From Phycisphaerales bacterium (lineage in GTDB: Bacteria > Planctomycetota > Phycisphaerae > Phycisphaerales > UBA1924), in contig JADJMV010000001.1 of the NCBI GenBank assembly GCA_016709445.1, positions 868,001 through 932,000 of the forward strand: a DNA stretch of 64,000 nt. The letters are read 5' to 3'. The translations under genes and the position numbers were made by a program. Each line of letters opens with the position of its first letter. Within the stretch, counting starts at the first letter, position 1. This document shows, piece by piece, positions 8,996-18,451 of this stretch. A model generated the notes under the pieces. That model did not search any database and was not told where the DNA came from. It saw only the letters and a list, made by a program, of their open reading frames with translations.

Positions 8996-10072
8996 CTACT
9001 GGTCGTGCCCCGTGAACGCGGGCACGGCGTGCCCGGCGTCCCGCAGTGTCTTCTGCTGTGCCGCCAGCTCCATGTCGTGATCGACCATCATCGCGACGAG
9101 CTCGTCGAAGGAGGTCGTGGGTACCCAACCGAGCTTCTGCTTCGCTTTGGTCGGATCTCCGAGCAGCAAATCGACCTCTGCGGGGCGGAGGTAGCGAGGG
9201 TCGAAGGCGACATGCTTCTCCCAGTCGAGCCCCGCGTGCTCGAACGCCTTCTCGGCGAATTCGCGCACGCTCCAGGTCTGGCCGGTCGCGATCACGTAGT
9301 CGTCGGGCTGCTCCTGCTGGAGCATCATCCACATCATCTTCACGTAGTCGCCGGCGAATCCCCAGTCGCGCTTGCTGTCGAGATTCCCCAGATAGACCTT
9401 CTCTTGCAGGCCCATCTTGATGCGCCCGACGGCGCGGGTGATCTTGCGCGTCACAAAGGTCTCGCCACGCCGGGGGCTCTCATGATTGAACAAGATGCCG
9501 CACGAGGCGTGCATGCCGTAGCTCTCGCGGTAGTTGACCGTCGCCCAGTGCGCTGCCATCTTGGCGACGGCGTAGGGCGAGCGGGGGTAGAAGGGTGTGG
9601 TCTCCTTCTGGGGCGTTTCGACCACCTTGCCGTACTGCTCCGAACTGGACGCCTGGTAGTAGCGAACCTGCTTGCCCGCCTTCTGCTGGAAATCTCGCAC
9701 CGCCTCGAGCAGTTTGAAGGAGCCCATGGCCACCGTCTCGGCCGTATAAATCGGCATGTCGAACGAGACGCGCACGTGGCTCTGGGCCCCGAGGTTGTAC
9801 ACCTCATCCGGGGAGATCTGGTCGAGGAGCTTCGAGAGGCTGTTGGCATCGCACAGGTCGCCGTAATGCAGGAAAAGGTGCGTCCCCGGAAGATGCGGAT
9901 CGCTGTAGATGTGGTCGATCCGGTCGGTATTGAACGTGCTGGCCCGCCGGATGATCCCATAGACCTCGTAGCCCTTGGCCAGCAGGAACTCTGCCAGGTA
10001 CGAGCCATCCTGCCCGGTGATCCCGGTGATGAGGGCCTTCTTGCCGGTCGGCTTGATCTGGGAATGCGCCAT
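8996..10072 (-). CDS. gmd: GDP-mannose 4,6-dehydratase
   Basis: The product (358 residues) is a short-chain dehydrogenase/epimerase-superfamily enzyme that converts GDP-mannose to GDP-4-keto-6-deoxymannose, the precursor of fucose and related 6-deoxy sugars. The Rossmann motif GITGQDGSYL (residues 17-26) and RRASTFNTDRIDHIY, SSSEQYGKV, the YAVAK dyad and NHESPRRGETFVTRKI are hallmarks of Gmd rather than of other epimerases. Length is as expected. It lies 93 bp downstream of a polytopic membrane protein gene on the same strand, so the two may be co-transcribed and serve surface polysaccharide synthesis. No GDP-fucose synthase (fcl) is visible beside it. Confidence 0.95.
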   Translation of the reverse strand: MAHSQIKPTGKKALITGITGQDGSYLAEFLLAKGYEVYGIIRRASTFNTDRIDHIYSDPHLPGTHLFLHYGDLCDANSLSKLLDQISPDEVYNLGAQSHVRVSFDMPIYTAETVAMGSFKLLEAVRDFQQKAGKQVRYYQASSSEQYGKVVETPQKETTPFYPRSPYAVAKMAAHWATVNYRESYGMHASCGILFNHESPRRGETFVTRKITRAVGRIKMGLQEKVYLGNLDSKRDWGFAGDYVKMMWMMLQQEQPDDYVIATGQTWSVREFAEKAFEHAGLDWEKHVAFDPRYLRPAEVDLLLGDPTKAKQKLGWVPTTSFDELVAMMVDHDMELAAQQKTLRDAGHAVPAFTGHDQ

Positions 10073-10165
10073 GCGGGGCCTCGTCAGTGGTTGAGCGTCG
10101 CGAAGATGGACGCGGTTTGTTCGGGCATGACCCAGGGGTCGGGCCGGTTTGTACGCAGCCCGGGC

Positions 10166-11641
10166 CTAGTCAGATCGGCCGTTCGGGCGGGGTTCATCAT
10201 CGCGATGTCCCGGTCGGGGCTCGCTTCCGAGCATCCCGGGCAGGATCGGAACCTCGCGTTCCCAGGGCGCGACGAGCGCCCGAGGCGCGACCGGGGCGGC
10301 CATCCACAGGCTCGCGCCGGTCATCGCCGCCAGTCCCAGGGCGAGGACCGCCGGCGCGAGTACACGCCACCCCACGCCCGCGGCGGTCCGCGGGGAGGCC
10401 ACCCTGGCGGCCCCCAGCACCAGCCAGAGCAGAACGAACGGTTCGGTGTACCTCTGCCAGAGCTTGAAGCTGGCGCACTGTGCCGCGGTAAAGCCCACAA
10501 AGGCCGCGAGCATGATCCACCGATCGCGCCGGGACATCGAGACAAACCACGCTGCCAGCAAGCCCGCCCCAACGACCGCGAGCGGCACGACCAGGACAGA
10601 GCGCTCCCCAGGGGTGGGAAGTCGGCGGGCCAGGTTCCAGAGTCCCGAGTAACGCCCCGCGTCGGTGCTGTAGTTCGATGGGGCCGCGAATGCGGCCGTC
10701 AGGCCAACGAGCAAAGCGAGAGCGAGAAGCCAGGTGTGCCGGGTCCACAACTGGCGAAGCCCCTCGACGAGGTACGGGATGAAGAAGAGGGAGTACATGC
10801 CGAAGACCGCCAGCACGAACACCGGAGCGCTGAAATTCCCGCCCACATGCCGGTCGCGGAACACGGGGGGAGTCAGGCCGTGCCACAGCGTCCAGAACCA
10901 TGCCAAGACGGCCAGAGCCGGCAGGGACGCCGCGATCATCAGTGCTGAACGCCCGAGGCTGGCTCCGGGTCGAGCAAGGATCGCGTGCAGATCCTGACCC
11001 ATGTCGAACGGACCGTCATCTTCCGTCCGTGTCCCGAGCCACGCGCTCGTGAGGAGCATGGCGAGGGGCCAGAGGTGAATCTGGCGAACGAAGAGCAGCA
11101 CCGCCAGCGCCGCCCCGCCTCCGAGAATCGTCCACGCGTCGAAGCGGTGGCGCAGTGCGAGGAGCCAGACAGCCAGCACTCCCAGCCAGCCGGCGTTGTC
11201 CGGAAGCAGCCAGACCCCCGAGTAGAAAACCGGCATGGAGCAGACGAGCACCAGAAGGAGCGCCGCCGCGACCGCGCGGGGGGGGCCGTCGGCCCGCCGC
11301 GGACGCAGGCCGCGCCCGAGGAGCACGATCAGGGCGATCGTGAACGCCGAGCCGGCCAACTGGAGTACTCGCCGGTCGTCAGAGACCATGTGGGCGATCG
11401 CGGCCAAGGCCGTGTGGTAGCCCGGAGTCGTGGCCGACAGGTAGTCGGAGTAGTCCGGTCGGGGCCATTGGTCCGCAAAGGTGCGGACCACCTGCTCGTG
11501 GTAGTTCAGTTGGTCAAAGGCCCCGCGTCCCTTGACAAATCCCGAGAGGATCAGTGGCCAGGCGGCCAACACAAACACGCCGATCGCCAGGAGCGTGGGC
11601 AGGGCGCTTGGGGTGGGGCGTGGCGCGTGTCGCTCCGGCAT
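10166..11641 (-). CDS. Polytopic membrane protein, possible GT-C type glycosyltransferase
   Basis: The product (about 491 residues) has roughly ten to twelve hydrophobic segments. An early luminal loop reads FDQLNYHEQVVRTFADQWP and then TTPGYH, which recalls the first loop of ALG10-like and other GT-C glycosyltransferases that use lipid-linked donors; this resemblance is suggestive only. I chose the ATG at 11641 because GGGGAGG lies 11 nt upstream; upstream in-frame sequence looks non-coding. The neighbours are gmd downstream and a divergent UbiA-type prenyltransferase, both consistent with envelope glycan assembly. It could equally be a polymerase or transporter of unknown type. Confidence 0.7.
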   Translation of the reverse strand: MPERHAPRPTPSALPTLLAIGVFVLAAWPLILSGFVKGRGAFDQLNYHEQVVRTFADQWPRPDYSDYLSATTPGYHTALAAIAHMVSDDRRVLQLAGSAFTIALIVLLGRGLRPRRADGPPRAVAAALLLVLVCSMPVFYSGVWLLPDNAGWLGVLAVWLLALRHRFDAWTILGGGAALAVLLFVRQIHLWPLAMLLTSAWLGTRTEDDGPFDMGQDLHAILARPGASLGRSALMIAASLPALAVLAWFWTLWHGLTPPVFRDRHVGGNFSAPVFVLAVFGMYSLFFIPYLVEGLRQLWTRHTWLLALALLVGLTAAFAAPSNYSTDAGRYSGLWNLARRLPTPGERSVLVVPLAVVGAGLLAAWFVSMSRRDRWIMLAAFVGFTAAQCASFKLWQRYTEPFVLLWLVLGAARVASPRTAAGVGWRVLAPAVLALGLAAMTGASLWMAAPVAPRALVAPWEREVPILPGMLGSEPRPGHRDDEPRPNGRSD

Positions 11642-11877
11642 TTGCGGCAGTACCTCCCCTAGCTCGGCCGCAACGTATCGGCGGACGCCCTGATCCGGCT
11701 GAAGACCTTCCGGGCCTCCCGCAAGGCTTTGCCCCCGCGGGCCCCATGGGGGTGAACGCCAGCCCCGGTGTGGACGATAAGTACACTCTTCTATCCGGGG
11801 GGGGTTCGGCCCCACGTCAGAAGGGCCGGACGCGTGGGCGCGTTTGGTGGGTTGCAGGGCCAGCAAGGGAGCGTGGA

Positions 11878-12843
11878 TTGGATCAGTCAGCCGCGAGCGA
11901 AGCCCCGGCGGCCAAGCGCCCGCTCCCCCTCAGCCTGCTCAAGCTGGCCCGGCCCCACCAGTGGGTGAAGAGTGCCTTCGTGCTCGTCGGGCCTTTTTAC
12001 AGTCTGGGCGATAAGCCCCGGTCGTTGTCTGAGATCATTGTCCCATCGATACTTACAGAGTTCGCCTTCGCGCTGGCCTCCAGCGCGTGCTACGTCGTCA
12101 ACGACATCTTTGATGTCGAGGCCGACCGCCTGCACCCCCGAAAGCGTCGACGTCCGCTGGCTTCCGGGGCGGTGTCGCGGGGACAGGCGTGGGTCTTTGC
12201 CGGGCTCTTGCTGCTCGGTGCCGTGGGCTTGGTGGCCGCCATCCCTCCCGCCGGTGAGAACTCGGGGAGAGCCCTGGTTGGACTGACGATCGCCCTGTAC
12301 GTCGCCAACGTGACGGTCTACTCGGTTTGGATCAAGCACATGCTCATCGCGGATGTCATGGGGCTTTCGCTAGGTTTCGTGCTCCGGGTGCTGGGGGGCT
12401 GCGCGGCGGTGGCGGTGTCTCCCTCCACCTGGCTGCTCAACTGCACCTTTTTCCTCGCCATGTTCCTGGCGTTCGGAAAGCGGCTGGGCGAGCGTCGCAC
12501 GGCGGGCGAGAACGTCGCAGGTATCCGAGCTGTCCAGGCGGCCTACACCGATGAGATGCTCCGGATGGCGGTCGTCGTCACCGCAGTGGTCACCCTCTTG
12601 AGCTACGCCGGGTACGTCCAGGCCCGCGAATTGGCCTATACCGACGCCGCGCTGGGCGGCTTCAACCTCCTCTGGTTGACGATCCTCCCGGCCACTTTCG
12701 GCATGCTCCGCTGCATCGTGCTCCTGGAGCGGGGCGACTACGACGACCCCACCGAACTCGCCCTGCGGGACCGGGCGTTCGCGGCTTCCGGCCTGGTTTT
12801 CGCCATCATGACGGCATGGCTCGTCGTCCAGTTCCGACTCTGA
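11878..12843 (+). CDS. UbiA-family prenyltransferase, decaprenyl-phosphate phosphoribosyltransferase-like
   Basis: The product (about 321 residues) is an integral membrane prenyltransferase. It opens with LARPHQWVKSAFV and carries the Asp-rich motif NDIFDVEADRLHP (N75, D79, D83) followed by RRPLASGAVS, typical of the DPPR-synthase branch, which moves phosphoribose from PRPP to polyprenyl phosphate. The second Asp-rich region (YSVWIKH..IADVMGLSLGFVLR) is also present. In actinobacteria this makes the arabinan donor; the end product here is unknown. The start is uncertain: I chose the TTG at 11878 (MDQSAASEAP) because AAGGGAG ends about 5 nt upstream and the length then fits the family; a longer frame upstream is low-complexity. 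It is divergent from the GT-C-like gene. Confidence 0.8.
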   Translation: MDQSAASEAPAAKRPLPLSLLKLARPHQWVKSAFVLVGPFYSLGDKPRSLSEIIVPSILTEFAFALASSACYVVNDIFDVEADRLHPRKRRRPLASGAVSRGQAWVFAGLLLLGAVGLVAAIPPAGENSGRALVGLTIALYVANVTVYSVWIKHMLIADVMGLSLGFVLRVLGGCAAVAVSPSTWLLNCTFFLAMFLAFGKRLGERRTAGENVAGIRAVQAAYTDEMLRMAVVVTAVVTLLSYAGYVQARELAYTDAALGGFNLLWLTILPATFGMLRCIVLLERGDYDDPTELALRDRAFAASGLVFAIMTAWLVVQFRL

Positions 12844-13021
12844 GCCCCCGACGCGTCGGGCTCCAACTCGTGGAACGATCCGGCGCGGAGTGCATCCGAC
12901 GAGGGTCGGTTCGGGTATCCTGCAATCGAGGCAATCTGGGGGCCCCGCGGCACGCTTCCGCGCGGTGGTGTGGTTTGGATGCCCGGCCGGGGCGCTGGCG
13001 GGCAAACAGGAGCGACTTGTG

Positions 13022-16000
13022 ATGAAAACCGGTGACCTGATCAAGCGGCTCGCGGTGCTTGGGGTGGGCGGGGCCTTCGTGTTTGGCGCCGTAGCGGCTC
13101 AGGTGAGTTCGAGCCCCAAGGCGACTCCGCCGGCGGATGACCAGGCCGCGGACGACCCGGCCGGGGCCACAACCCAGCCCGAAGCGCTCGAGCTTCCGCC
13201 CCAATTTGCCGCGCTCCGCGCCGCCATGCAGGGCGGTGGGGGCGGCGATCATCAGGGAAGCGGCGATGAACTGCCGAAATTTGAGGAGGTTTCCAAGGGG
13301 TATCGCCAGGTGATTTCCACCGCCGACGGTGCTTCGAGCCTCTACAACGTCTGGGTCCGGGACAAGGACGGCCAGATGCTGGCGGAACTGCCCCGGGGCT
13401 ACGAGCGGCAGTTTCATTTCATGGCGATGACGGTCGCCGGCGGCGACCTGTGGGCCGGGCTGCAATCCGGGGACCGGTATTTCTACTGGAAGCGGTACGA
13501 CAAGCGGATGGCGTTGATCGCCCCCAATCTGGGGACACGGACGTCTGGCGACCAGGAGTCGCACGCGTCGGTCGAGAACATCTTCACCGACTCGGTGATC
13601 TTGGACGTCCCCATCGTCGCCATCGGGCCGAGCGGGCAGCCGGTCATCGACCTGGACGAGCTGCTGGTCGGGAATGCGGGCACGTTCTTCGGGCGCGACG
13701 CGGCCGGTCTGAACCCCCGATTGACCGAGGTCAAGAGCGCGAAGGCGTTCCCCCAGAACGTAGAAATCGGCGTTGAGGGCCCGGTGGCCTCGGGCGAGCT
13801 GCGCGAGTTTCACTATTCGATCAGCGTGATCCCCGAGAATTCCGGCTACAAGCCGCGCAAGGCCGACGGCCGCGTGGGCTATTTCACCACGTCGTACCTC
13901 GACCTGGGCAAATTCAACAACGACGACAAGTGGGTGCGGTACATCAATCGCTGGAAGCTGGAGAAGGCCGATCCGAAGCTGGCGATGAGCCCGCCGAAGG
14001 AACCGATCGTTTTCTACATCGAGCACACGGTGCCGGTCCGCTACCGCCGGTGGGTCCGCGACGGCATCCTGAAATGGAACAAGGCGTTTGAGAAGGTCGG
14101 CATCGCGAACGCGATCGAGGTGTACTACCAGGATCAGACGACCGGCGCCCATATGGACAAGGACCCGGAGGACCGTCGCTACAACTTCATTCGTTGGCTG
14201 AGCAACGACATCTCCACGGCGATCGGGCCGAGCCGGGTTGATCCGCGAACCGGTCAGATCCTCGACGCCGATGTGGTGCTGACCGACGGATGGATCCGGG
14301 CGTTCTGGTATCAGTACAACAAGACGCTCCCGGATATCGCGATGGAGGGATTCAGCCCCGACACGATGGCGTGGCTGGACGCCAATCCCAACTGGGATCC
14401 GAGGATCCGCATGGCGCCCCCCGGGCTGCGTGACAGCATGCTCGCCGACCGGGCCCGCCGCGGCGTCCTCGCCTATGGCGGGCACCCGATCGCCAGCGGC
14501 GACACCGAGCTGATGGGCGACAACGAGTACGACGGCCTGACCGGGCGGGTCAGCCAGCTCAACGGCATGTGCATGGCCTCGACCGGGAAGGCCATGGATC
14601 TCGCCATTGCCCGCATGACGTGGGACATGTTCCACGAGATCGGGCTCGATAAGCAGGACCTGCAGCAGGCCTCCGACGCCGAGCAGGGCCCGCCCGAGGG
14701 CCAGCCCCAGATCCCCCCGGAGATCCTCGAGATCCTCAAGAAGAAGTTCGCCGACGGTCAGTTGCCCGACAACCTCCCACCTGAAATCCTCGCGATGCTC
14801 AGGCCCGCGGCACCCGACGCTCCGGCGCCCGCGCCGACGGCGCCCGCCGCCCAGCCCGAGACGCCCGCTCCCGCGCCGGCGGAGGGGGGCGACAAACCCG
14901 TCGACGACCTGCTGGACGGCGTGCCGGAGTGGTACATCGGCCCGATGGTCTCCGAACTCGTGGCCCACGAGGTCGGGCACACGCTCGGTCTGCGCCACAA
15001 TTTCGCCGGCACGAGCGCCTATTCCATGAAGCAGATCAACAGCGAGGAGTTCAAGGGCAAGAAGCCGTGGTCGCTGTTCGTGATGGACTACAACCCGCAC
15101 AACATCAACATGGATCCCAACGAGATCCAGGGCGACTACGCCGTGATTGACATCGGGCCGTACGACTTCTGGGCGATCGATTACGGCTACACGGCGAGCG
15201 ACAAGGATGCGGCGAAGCTGGCCGGCGAGAGCGCCGACCCCATGCACCGCTACCTGACCGACGAGGACACCTGGGGCCCGGACCCCTACGCCCGTCGGTA
15301 CGACATGGGCTCCGACACGCTGACCTACGCCAAGGAGCAGATCAAGCTGGCCGAGGAGCTGCGCTCGAAGCTGCTCGATCGGTTTGTGAAGGAGGGCGAC
15401 AGCTGGGCCAAGGCGCGGCAGGGCTACATGGTCACGCTCGGCATGCAGACCAAGGCCGAGAGCATGATGGCCAATTGGCTCGGCGCTTCGTTCGTCTACC
15501 GCGATCATAAGGGCGACAAGGACGGGCGGGCGCCGATCGCGGATGTCGCGCCCGACGCGCAGCGCGAGGCCCTCAAGTTCGTCATCGATACCTCCTTCTA
15601 TGACAAGGCATTTGGGCTGACCCCCGACGTCCTCCACCACATCACCGTGGACAAGTGGCTGGATGAAGGCGGCGTCCAGGAGGCAATCGAGGACCCCACC
15701 TGGCCGATGCACGACCGGATCCTCGGTGTCCAAGCGGCCGCGCTCACCATGATTCTCGACCCGATGGTCCTCCAGCGGGTGTACGACAACGAGGCCCGTA
15801 TTCCCAGCGACCAGGACGCACTCACCCTCGCCGAATTGCTCGACACCGTGACCGCGGCGGCGTTCTCCGAGGTCAGCGGCACACCGGACAAGAAGTACAC
15901 CGCCCGCGAACCGATGATCTCCAGCCTCCGCCGCAACCTCCAACGCGAGTATCTCGACCGCTTGGTCGATCTCTCGGTGGCGGGCAAGGACGGCAACGCG

Positions 16001-16243
16001 GCCTTCCGCCCGATCTCCGACCTGGCGACCCACACCCTCCGCAAGCTCAGCGCGCGGATGGGCAGCCTCGTCGAGAGTTCCGGCGCGAAGAACGTGGACC
16101 CCTACACGCTGAGCCATCTCACCGAGTGCAAAGCCCGCGTCGACCGTGTCCTCGATGCGGCCTATATCTACAACGCCTCGGACATGCGATCCGACATGAG
16201 CATGCCCTCCTTCCCCGGCTTCGGACAGCCCGGCGGCAAGTAG
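13022..16243 (+). CDS. Large secreted zinc-dependent metalloprotease
   Basis: The product (about 1073 residues) starts with a signal peptide (residues 1-22, ending AVAAQ). An N-terminal region contains GYERQFHFMAMTVAGGDLWAG-like sequence, as in the DUF5117/DUF4953 metalloprotease family, followed by EHTVPVRYRRWVRDGILKWN. The zinc motif is HEVGHTLGLRH (H649, E650, H653, H659), a metzincin-type HExxHxxGxxH, and an SVMDY-like Met-turn candidate (FVMDYNP) follows. A Pro/Ala-rich linker of about 40 residues sits just before the zinc motif. The ATG at 13022 has AGGAG 9 nt upstream. Probable role is extracellular or periplasmic proteolysis. It stands alone, with its own strong terminator. Confidence 0.9.
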   Translation: MKTGDLIKRLAVLGVGGAFVFGAVAAQVSSSPKATPPADDQAADDPAGATTQPEALELPPQFAALRAAMQGGGGGDHQGSGDELPKFEEVSKGYRQVISTADGASSLYNVWVRDKDGQMLAELPRGYERQFHFMAMTVAGGDLWAGLQSGDRYFYWKRYDKRMALIAPNLGTRTSGDQESHASVENIFTDSVILDVPIVAIGPSGQPVIDLDELLVGNAGTFFGRDAAGLNPRLTEVKSAKAFPQNVEIGVEGPVASGELREFHYSISVIPENSGYKPRKADGRVGYFTTSYLDLGKFNNDDKWVRYINRWKLEKADPKLAMSPPKEPIVFYIEHTVPVRYRRWVRDGILKWNKAFEKVGIANAIEVYYQDQTTGAHMDKDPEDRRYNFIRWLSNDISTAIGPSRVDPRTGQILDADVVLTDGWIRAFWYQYNKTLPDIAMEGFSPDTMAWLDANPNWDPRIRMAPPGLRDSMLADRARRGVLAYGGHPIASGDTELMGDNEYDGLTGRVSQLNGMCMASTGKAMDLAIARMTWDMFHEIGLDKQDLQQASDAEQGPPEGQPQIPPEILEILKKKFADGQLPDNLPPEILAMLRPAAPDAPAPAPTAPAAQPETPAPAPAEGGDKPVDDLLDGVPEWYIGPMVSELVAHEVGHTLGLRHNFAGTSAYSMKQINSEEFKGKKPWSLFVMDYNPHNINMDPNEIQGDYAVIDIGPYDFWAIDYGYTASDKDAAKLAGESADPMHRYLTDEDTWGPDPYARRYDMGSDTLTYAKEQIKLAEELRSKLLDRFVKEGDSWAKARQGYMVTLGMQTKAESMMANWLGASFVYRDHKGDKDGRAPIADVAPDAQREALKFVIDTSFYDKAFGLTPDVLHHITVDKWLDEGGVQEAIEDPTWPMHDRILGVQAAALTMILDPMVLQRVYDNEARIPSDQDALTLAELLDTVTAAAFSEVSGTPDKKYTAREPMISSLRRNLQREYLDRLVDLSVAGKDGNAAFRPISDLATHTLRKLSARMGSLVESSGAKNVDPYTLSHLTECKARVDRVLDAAYIYNASDMRSDMSMPSFPGFGQPGGK

Positions 16244-16272
16244 GCTCGCCGAGACATCCCCCCACACGCGAC

Positions 16273-16309
16273 CGGGCCGCCCTCTTCCAAGAGGGCGGCC
16301 CGCTTCTTT
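16273..16309 (+). terminator. Rho-independent terminator
   Basis: A perfect inverted repeat (CGGGCCGCCCTCTT at 16273-16286 with its complement at 16289-16302) is followed by CTTCTTT. It lies 30 bp after the metalloprotease stop and just before the next gene's own -10-like element. Confidence 0.9.
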
Positions 16310-16341
16310 GGGGCGCCCCCGCGCCGGGCCGAGCCTCCCGC

Positions 16342-16347
16342 TACCCT
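16342..16347 (+). promoter_or_regulatory. Candidate -10 element (TACCCT), leaderless geometry
   Basis: TACCCT lies 6 nt (CTCCGC) before the ATG at 16354. No Shine-Dalgarno sequence, and a terminator sits just upstream, so a new promoter is needed here. Confidence 0.5.
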
Positions 16348-16353
16348 CTCCGC

Positions 16354-17112
16354 ATGCCCTCTCTGTGGCTCAATCTCGCCCGCTCGGGCGGCACACTTCT
16401 CTCGCGGTGTCTGGGATGCATGGACGGCGTCATGCTCCTGAGCGAGGTCCACCCGCTGGGAGTCCGAGTGATCGATCCCGGCGAACAGGCGGCACGCTGG
16501 CACAAACTGCTGACCTCCGCCGAACTCCGCCACTGGGCGGCCGGGCGTCTGCGGTACGACGCTCTGATCGAGACGCTCGACGCGCGAGCCCAGGCGCGGG
16601 GCAAGACACTCCTGCTTCGAGATTGGTCCCACCTGGATTTCCTCGGGGTGCCCTTCACCGAGCCGAGCTTTGAGAGTCGGTCGTCCCTGCTACTGGCGGG
16701 GCTCCGGCCGACACGGTTCGCGACCGTCCGGCACCCGATGGACCAGTGGCTCAGCCAGCAGCGGCTCGACGTCCTCAGGGATCGCGTGGAGTTGGCGGTG
16801 TACCTCCGGGGCTGCCGCGCATTTGCGGAGTTAGCCGCCTCAGTGGGCTTCGCGAAATATGAAGATTTCACGCTCGAACCCGACGGGGTGCTCCGGCGTC
16901 TGTGCGAGGGTCTGGGTGTGCCATTCGATCCGGCTTGGTGGGAGAACTTCCAGCGCTACGACCGGGTCACGGGCGATGCGGAGACGACGGCGAGGGCGGT
17001 CGGGCCCATCCGTCCGGCGCGGCGACGCGAACCGGAGCCGGCATTGCGCGATCATTTCCAGGCGAGCGAGGACTATCAGGAGACCTGCCGCGTGCTCGGG
17101 TACTCGCCGTGA
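16354..17112 (+). CDS. Sulfotransferase-family protein
   Basis: The product (252 residues) begins with a 5'-phosphosulfate-binding loop, NLARSGGTLLSR (residues 7-18), a variant of the PRSGTTLLxR motif of PAPS-dependent sulfotransferases. A 3'-phosphate-binding motif follows in ATVRHPMDQWLSQ (R126 onward). The C-terminal YEDFTLEPDGVLRRLCEGLGVPFD matches the usual 'loyal E ... leL..lcefLGl' region. It probably transfers sulfate from PAPS to a carbohydrate or other surface acceptor. The start is set by the ATG 6 nt after a -10-like hexamer. A second, unrelated-looking 252-residue sulfotransferase lies at 24981. dxr follows 50 bp later. Confidence 0.75.
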   Translation: MPSLWLNLARSGGTLLSRCLGCMDGVMLLSEVHPLGVRVIDPGEQAARWHKLLTSAELRHWAAGRLRYDALIETLDARAQARGKTLLLRDWSHLDFLGVPFTEPSFESRSSLLLAGLRPTRFATVRHPMDQWLSQQRLDVLRDRVELAVYLRGCRAFAELAASVGFAKYEDFTLEPDGVLRRLCEGLGVPFDPAWWENFQRYDRVTGDAETTARAVGPIRPARRREPEPALRDHFQASEDYQETCRVLGYSP

Positions 17113-17150
17113 CCGGGCGTCCCGGCGCCGCCGGCAGTGCGGAGCGGGCC

Positions 17151-17156
17151 AACAAT
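17151..17156 (+). promoter_or_regulatory. Possible -10 element (AACAAT) before dxr
   Basis: AACAAT lies 6 nt before the GTG at 17163, the spacing seen at other leaderless candidates here, but the first base departs from TANNNT, so this is weak. Confidence 0.3.
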
Positions 17157-17162
17157 GCCGCA

Positions 17163-18378
17163 GTGAGCGAGTCCCGGAGCCACATGTCGCGTCGGCGAGT
17201 TGTCATCCTTGGGTCGACCGGTTCGATCGGCACCCAGGCTCTCGACGCGATCGCGCATCTCAACGCGCTCGTTGACACGGGCGAGTCCCCGCACCAGTTC
17301 GAGGTGGTTGGGCTCGCGGCCCATTCGAGGGGCGGGCTGCTGGCCGATCAGGCCGCGAGGTTTGGGACCCCCCCTCGTGGCCATCGCCGAGGGAGCGCAC
17401 CTGGCGCCGGGCCTCTCGCATGTTCTGCGAGGGCCGGATGCCGCCGAGCGCCTCGTGCGCGAGGCGAGTCCCGACCTCGTGCTCGCGGCGATGGTCGGCG
17501 CCGCGGGGCTGCCGGCGACCCTGGCGGCCGTCGAACTCGGGATCGATGTCGCGTTGGCGAACAAGGAGACGCTCGCCGCCGCGGGGCAGATCGTGGTGCC
17601 CGCGGCCCGGAGGACCGGCGCCCGCCTCCTCCCGATCGACAGCGAACACTCGGGACTTTGGCAGTGCCTGCAGGGTCTTGGGGGCGAGGGCGAGCGGGTG
17701 GTCCCGCCCTGCGTCACAGCGCCGACGGTCCGTCGCGCGATCCTGACGGCCTCCGGTGGACCGTTCCGCCAGATGCCTCTCGACGAAGTGCGACGCGCGA
17801 CACCCGAGCAGGCGCTGGCGCACCCCACCTGGTCGATGGGACCGAAGAACACGATCGATTCGGCCACCATGGTGAACAAGGGGCTCGAACTGATCGAGGC
17901 GCACTGGCTGTTCGGGCTCGAGGCCCGGCGCCTGGGCGTCCTGATTCATCCCCAATCGATCGTGCATGCGATCGTGGAGTTGGCCGATGGTTCGAGCCTG
18001 GCGCAGCTCTCGGCGACGGACATGCGGTGCCCGATCCAACTGGCCCTGACGTGGCCCGCCCGTGCGCCGGGCTGCGCCCGCCGCCTGGACTGGCGCGAGG
18101 TCTCCCGCCTCGACTTCGCCGAACCCGATCCCGCGCGATTTCCCGCCGTCGATCTGGCCCTCGAGGTCATCCGGATGGGCGGCGGAGCCGGGGCCGTGTT
18201 CAACGCGGCCAACGAGGTCGCGGTCGCGGCGTTCCGCGAGCGGGCCATCCCCTTCGGGCGGATTGTCGAGGTCGTGCGGGAAGCGGTGGACGGTGTCCCC
18301 GCGAGCCAGGCTGAGACGCTCGAGGCCGTGCTCGGGGCCGATGCCGCGGCGCGGGCGTTCGCCAGATCGCGTCTGTGA
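17163..18378 (+). CDS. dxr: 1-deoxy-D-xylulose 5-phosphate reductoisomerase; one frame break
   Basis: This is the second step of the MEP isoprenoid pathway: NADPH-dependent rearrangement of DXP to MEP. The NADPH-binding GSTGSIGTQALDAI, metal/substrate motifs ALANKETLAAAG, PIDSEHSGLWQCL, TASGGPFR, HPTWSMGPKNTIDSATMVNK and C-terminal NAANEVAVAAF are all present. The frame breaks at a seven-C run (17368-17374). Removing one C gives ..RFGTPLVAIAEG.. and a protein of about 404 residues, the normal length, so a sequencing indel is likely. The start is either GTG 17163 (6 nt after AACAAT) or ATG 17184. It lies between the sulfotransferase and galE on the same strand. Confidence 0.92.
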
Positions 18379-18451
18379 GCGGGCTGGGTGGAGCGGGGCG
18401 CCCGCGGCCTCCCTTCGGGCGATTATCATGGCGGGGCGGAAAGGAGCCACC

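Noticed and set aside
8456..10948. An 830-codon plus-strand frame across the kinase remnant and gmd
   Set aside because: Only the first part resembles kinase sequence; the rest is antisense to gmd and the membrane protein gene.
12806..16267. A 1153-codon open frame on the minus strand across the metalloprotease gene
   Set aside because: It is antisense to a clearly coding gene with conserved motifs. Long antisense frames are expected at this GC content, and the translation is rich in Arg, His and Val without recognisable domains.
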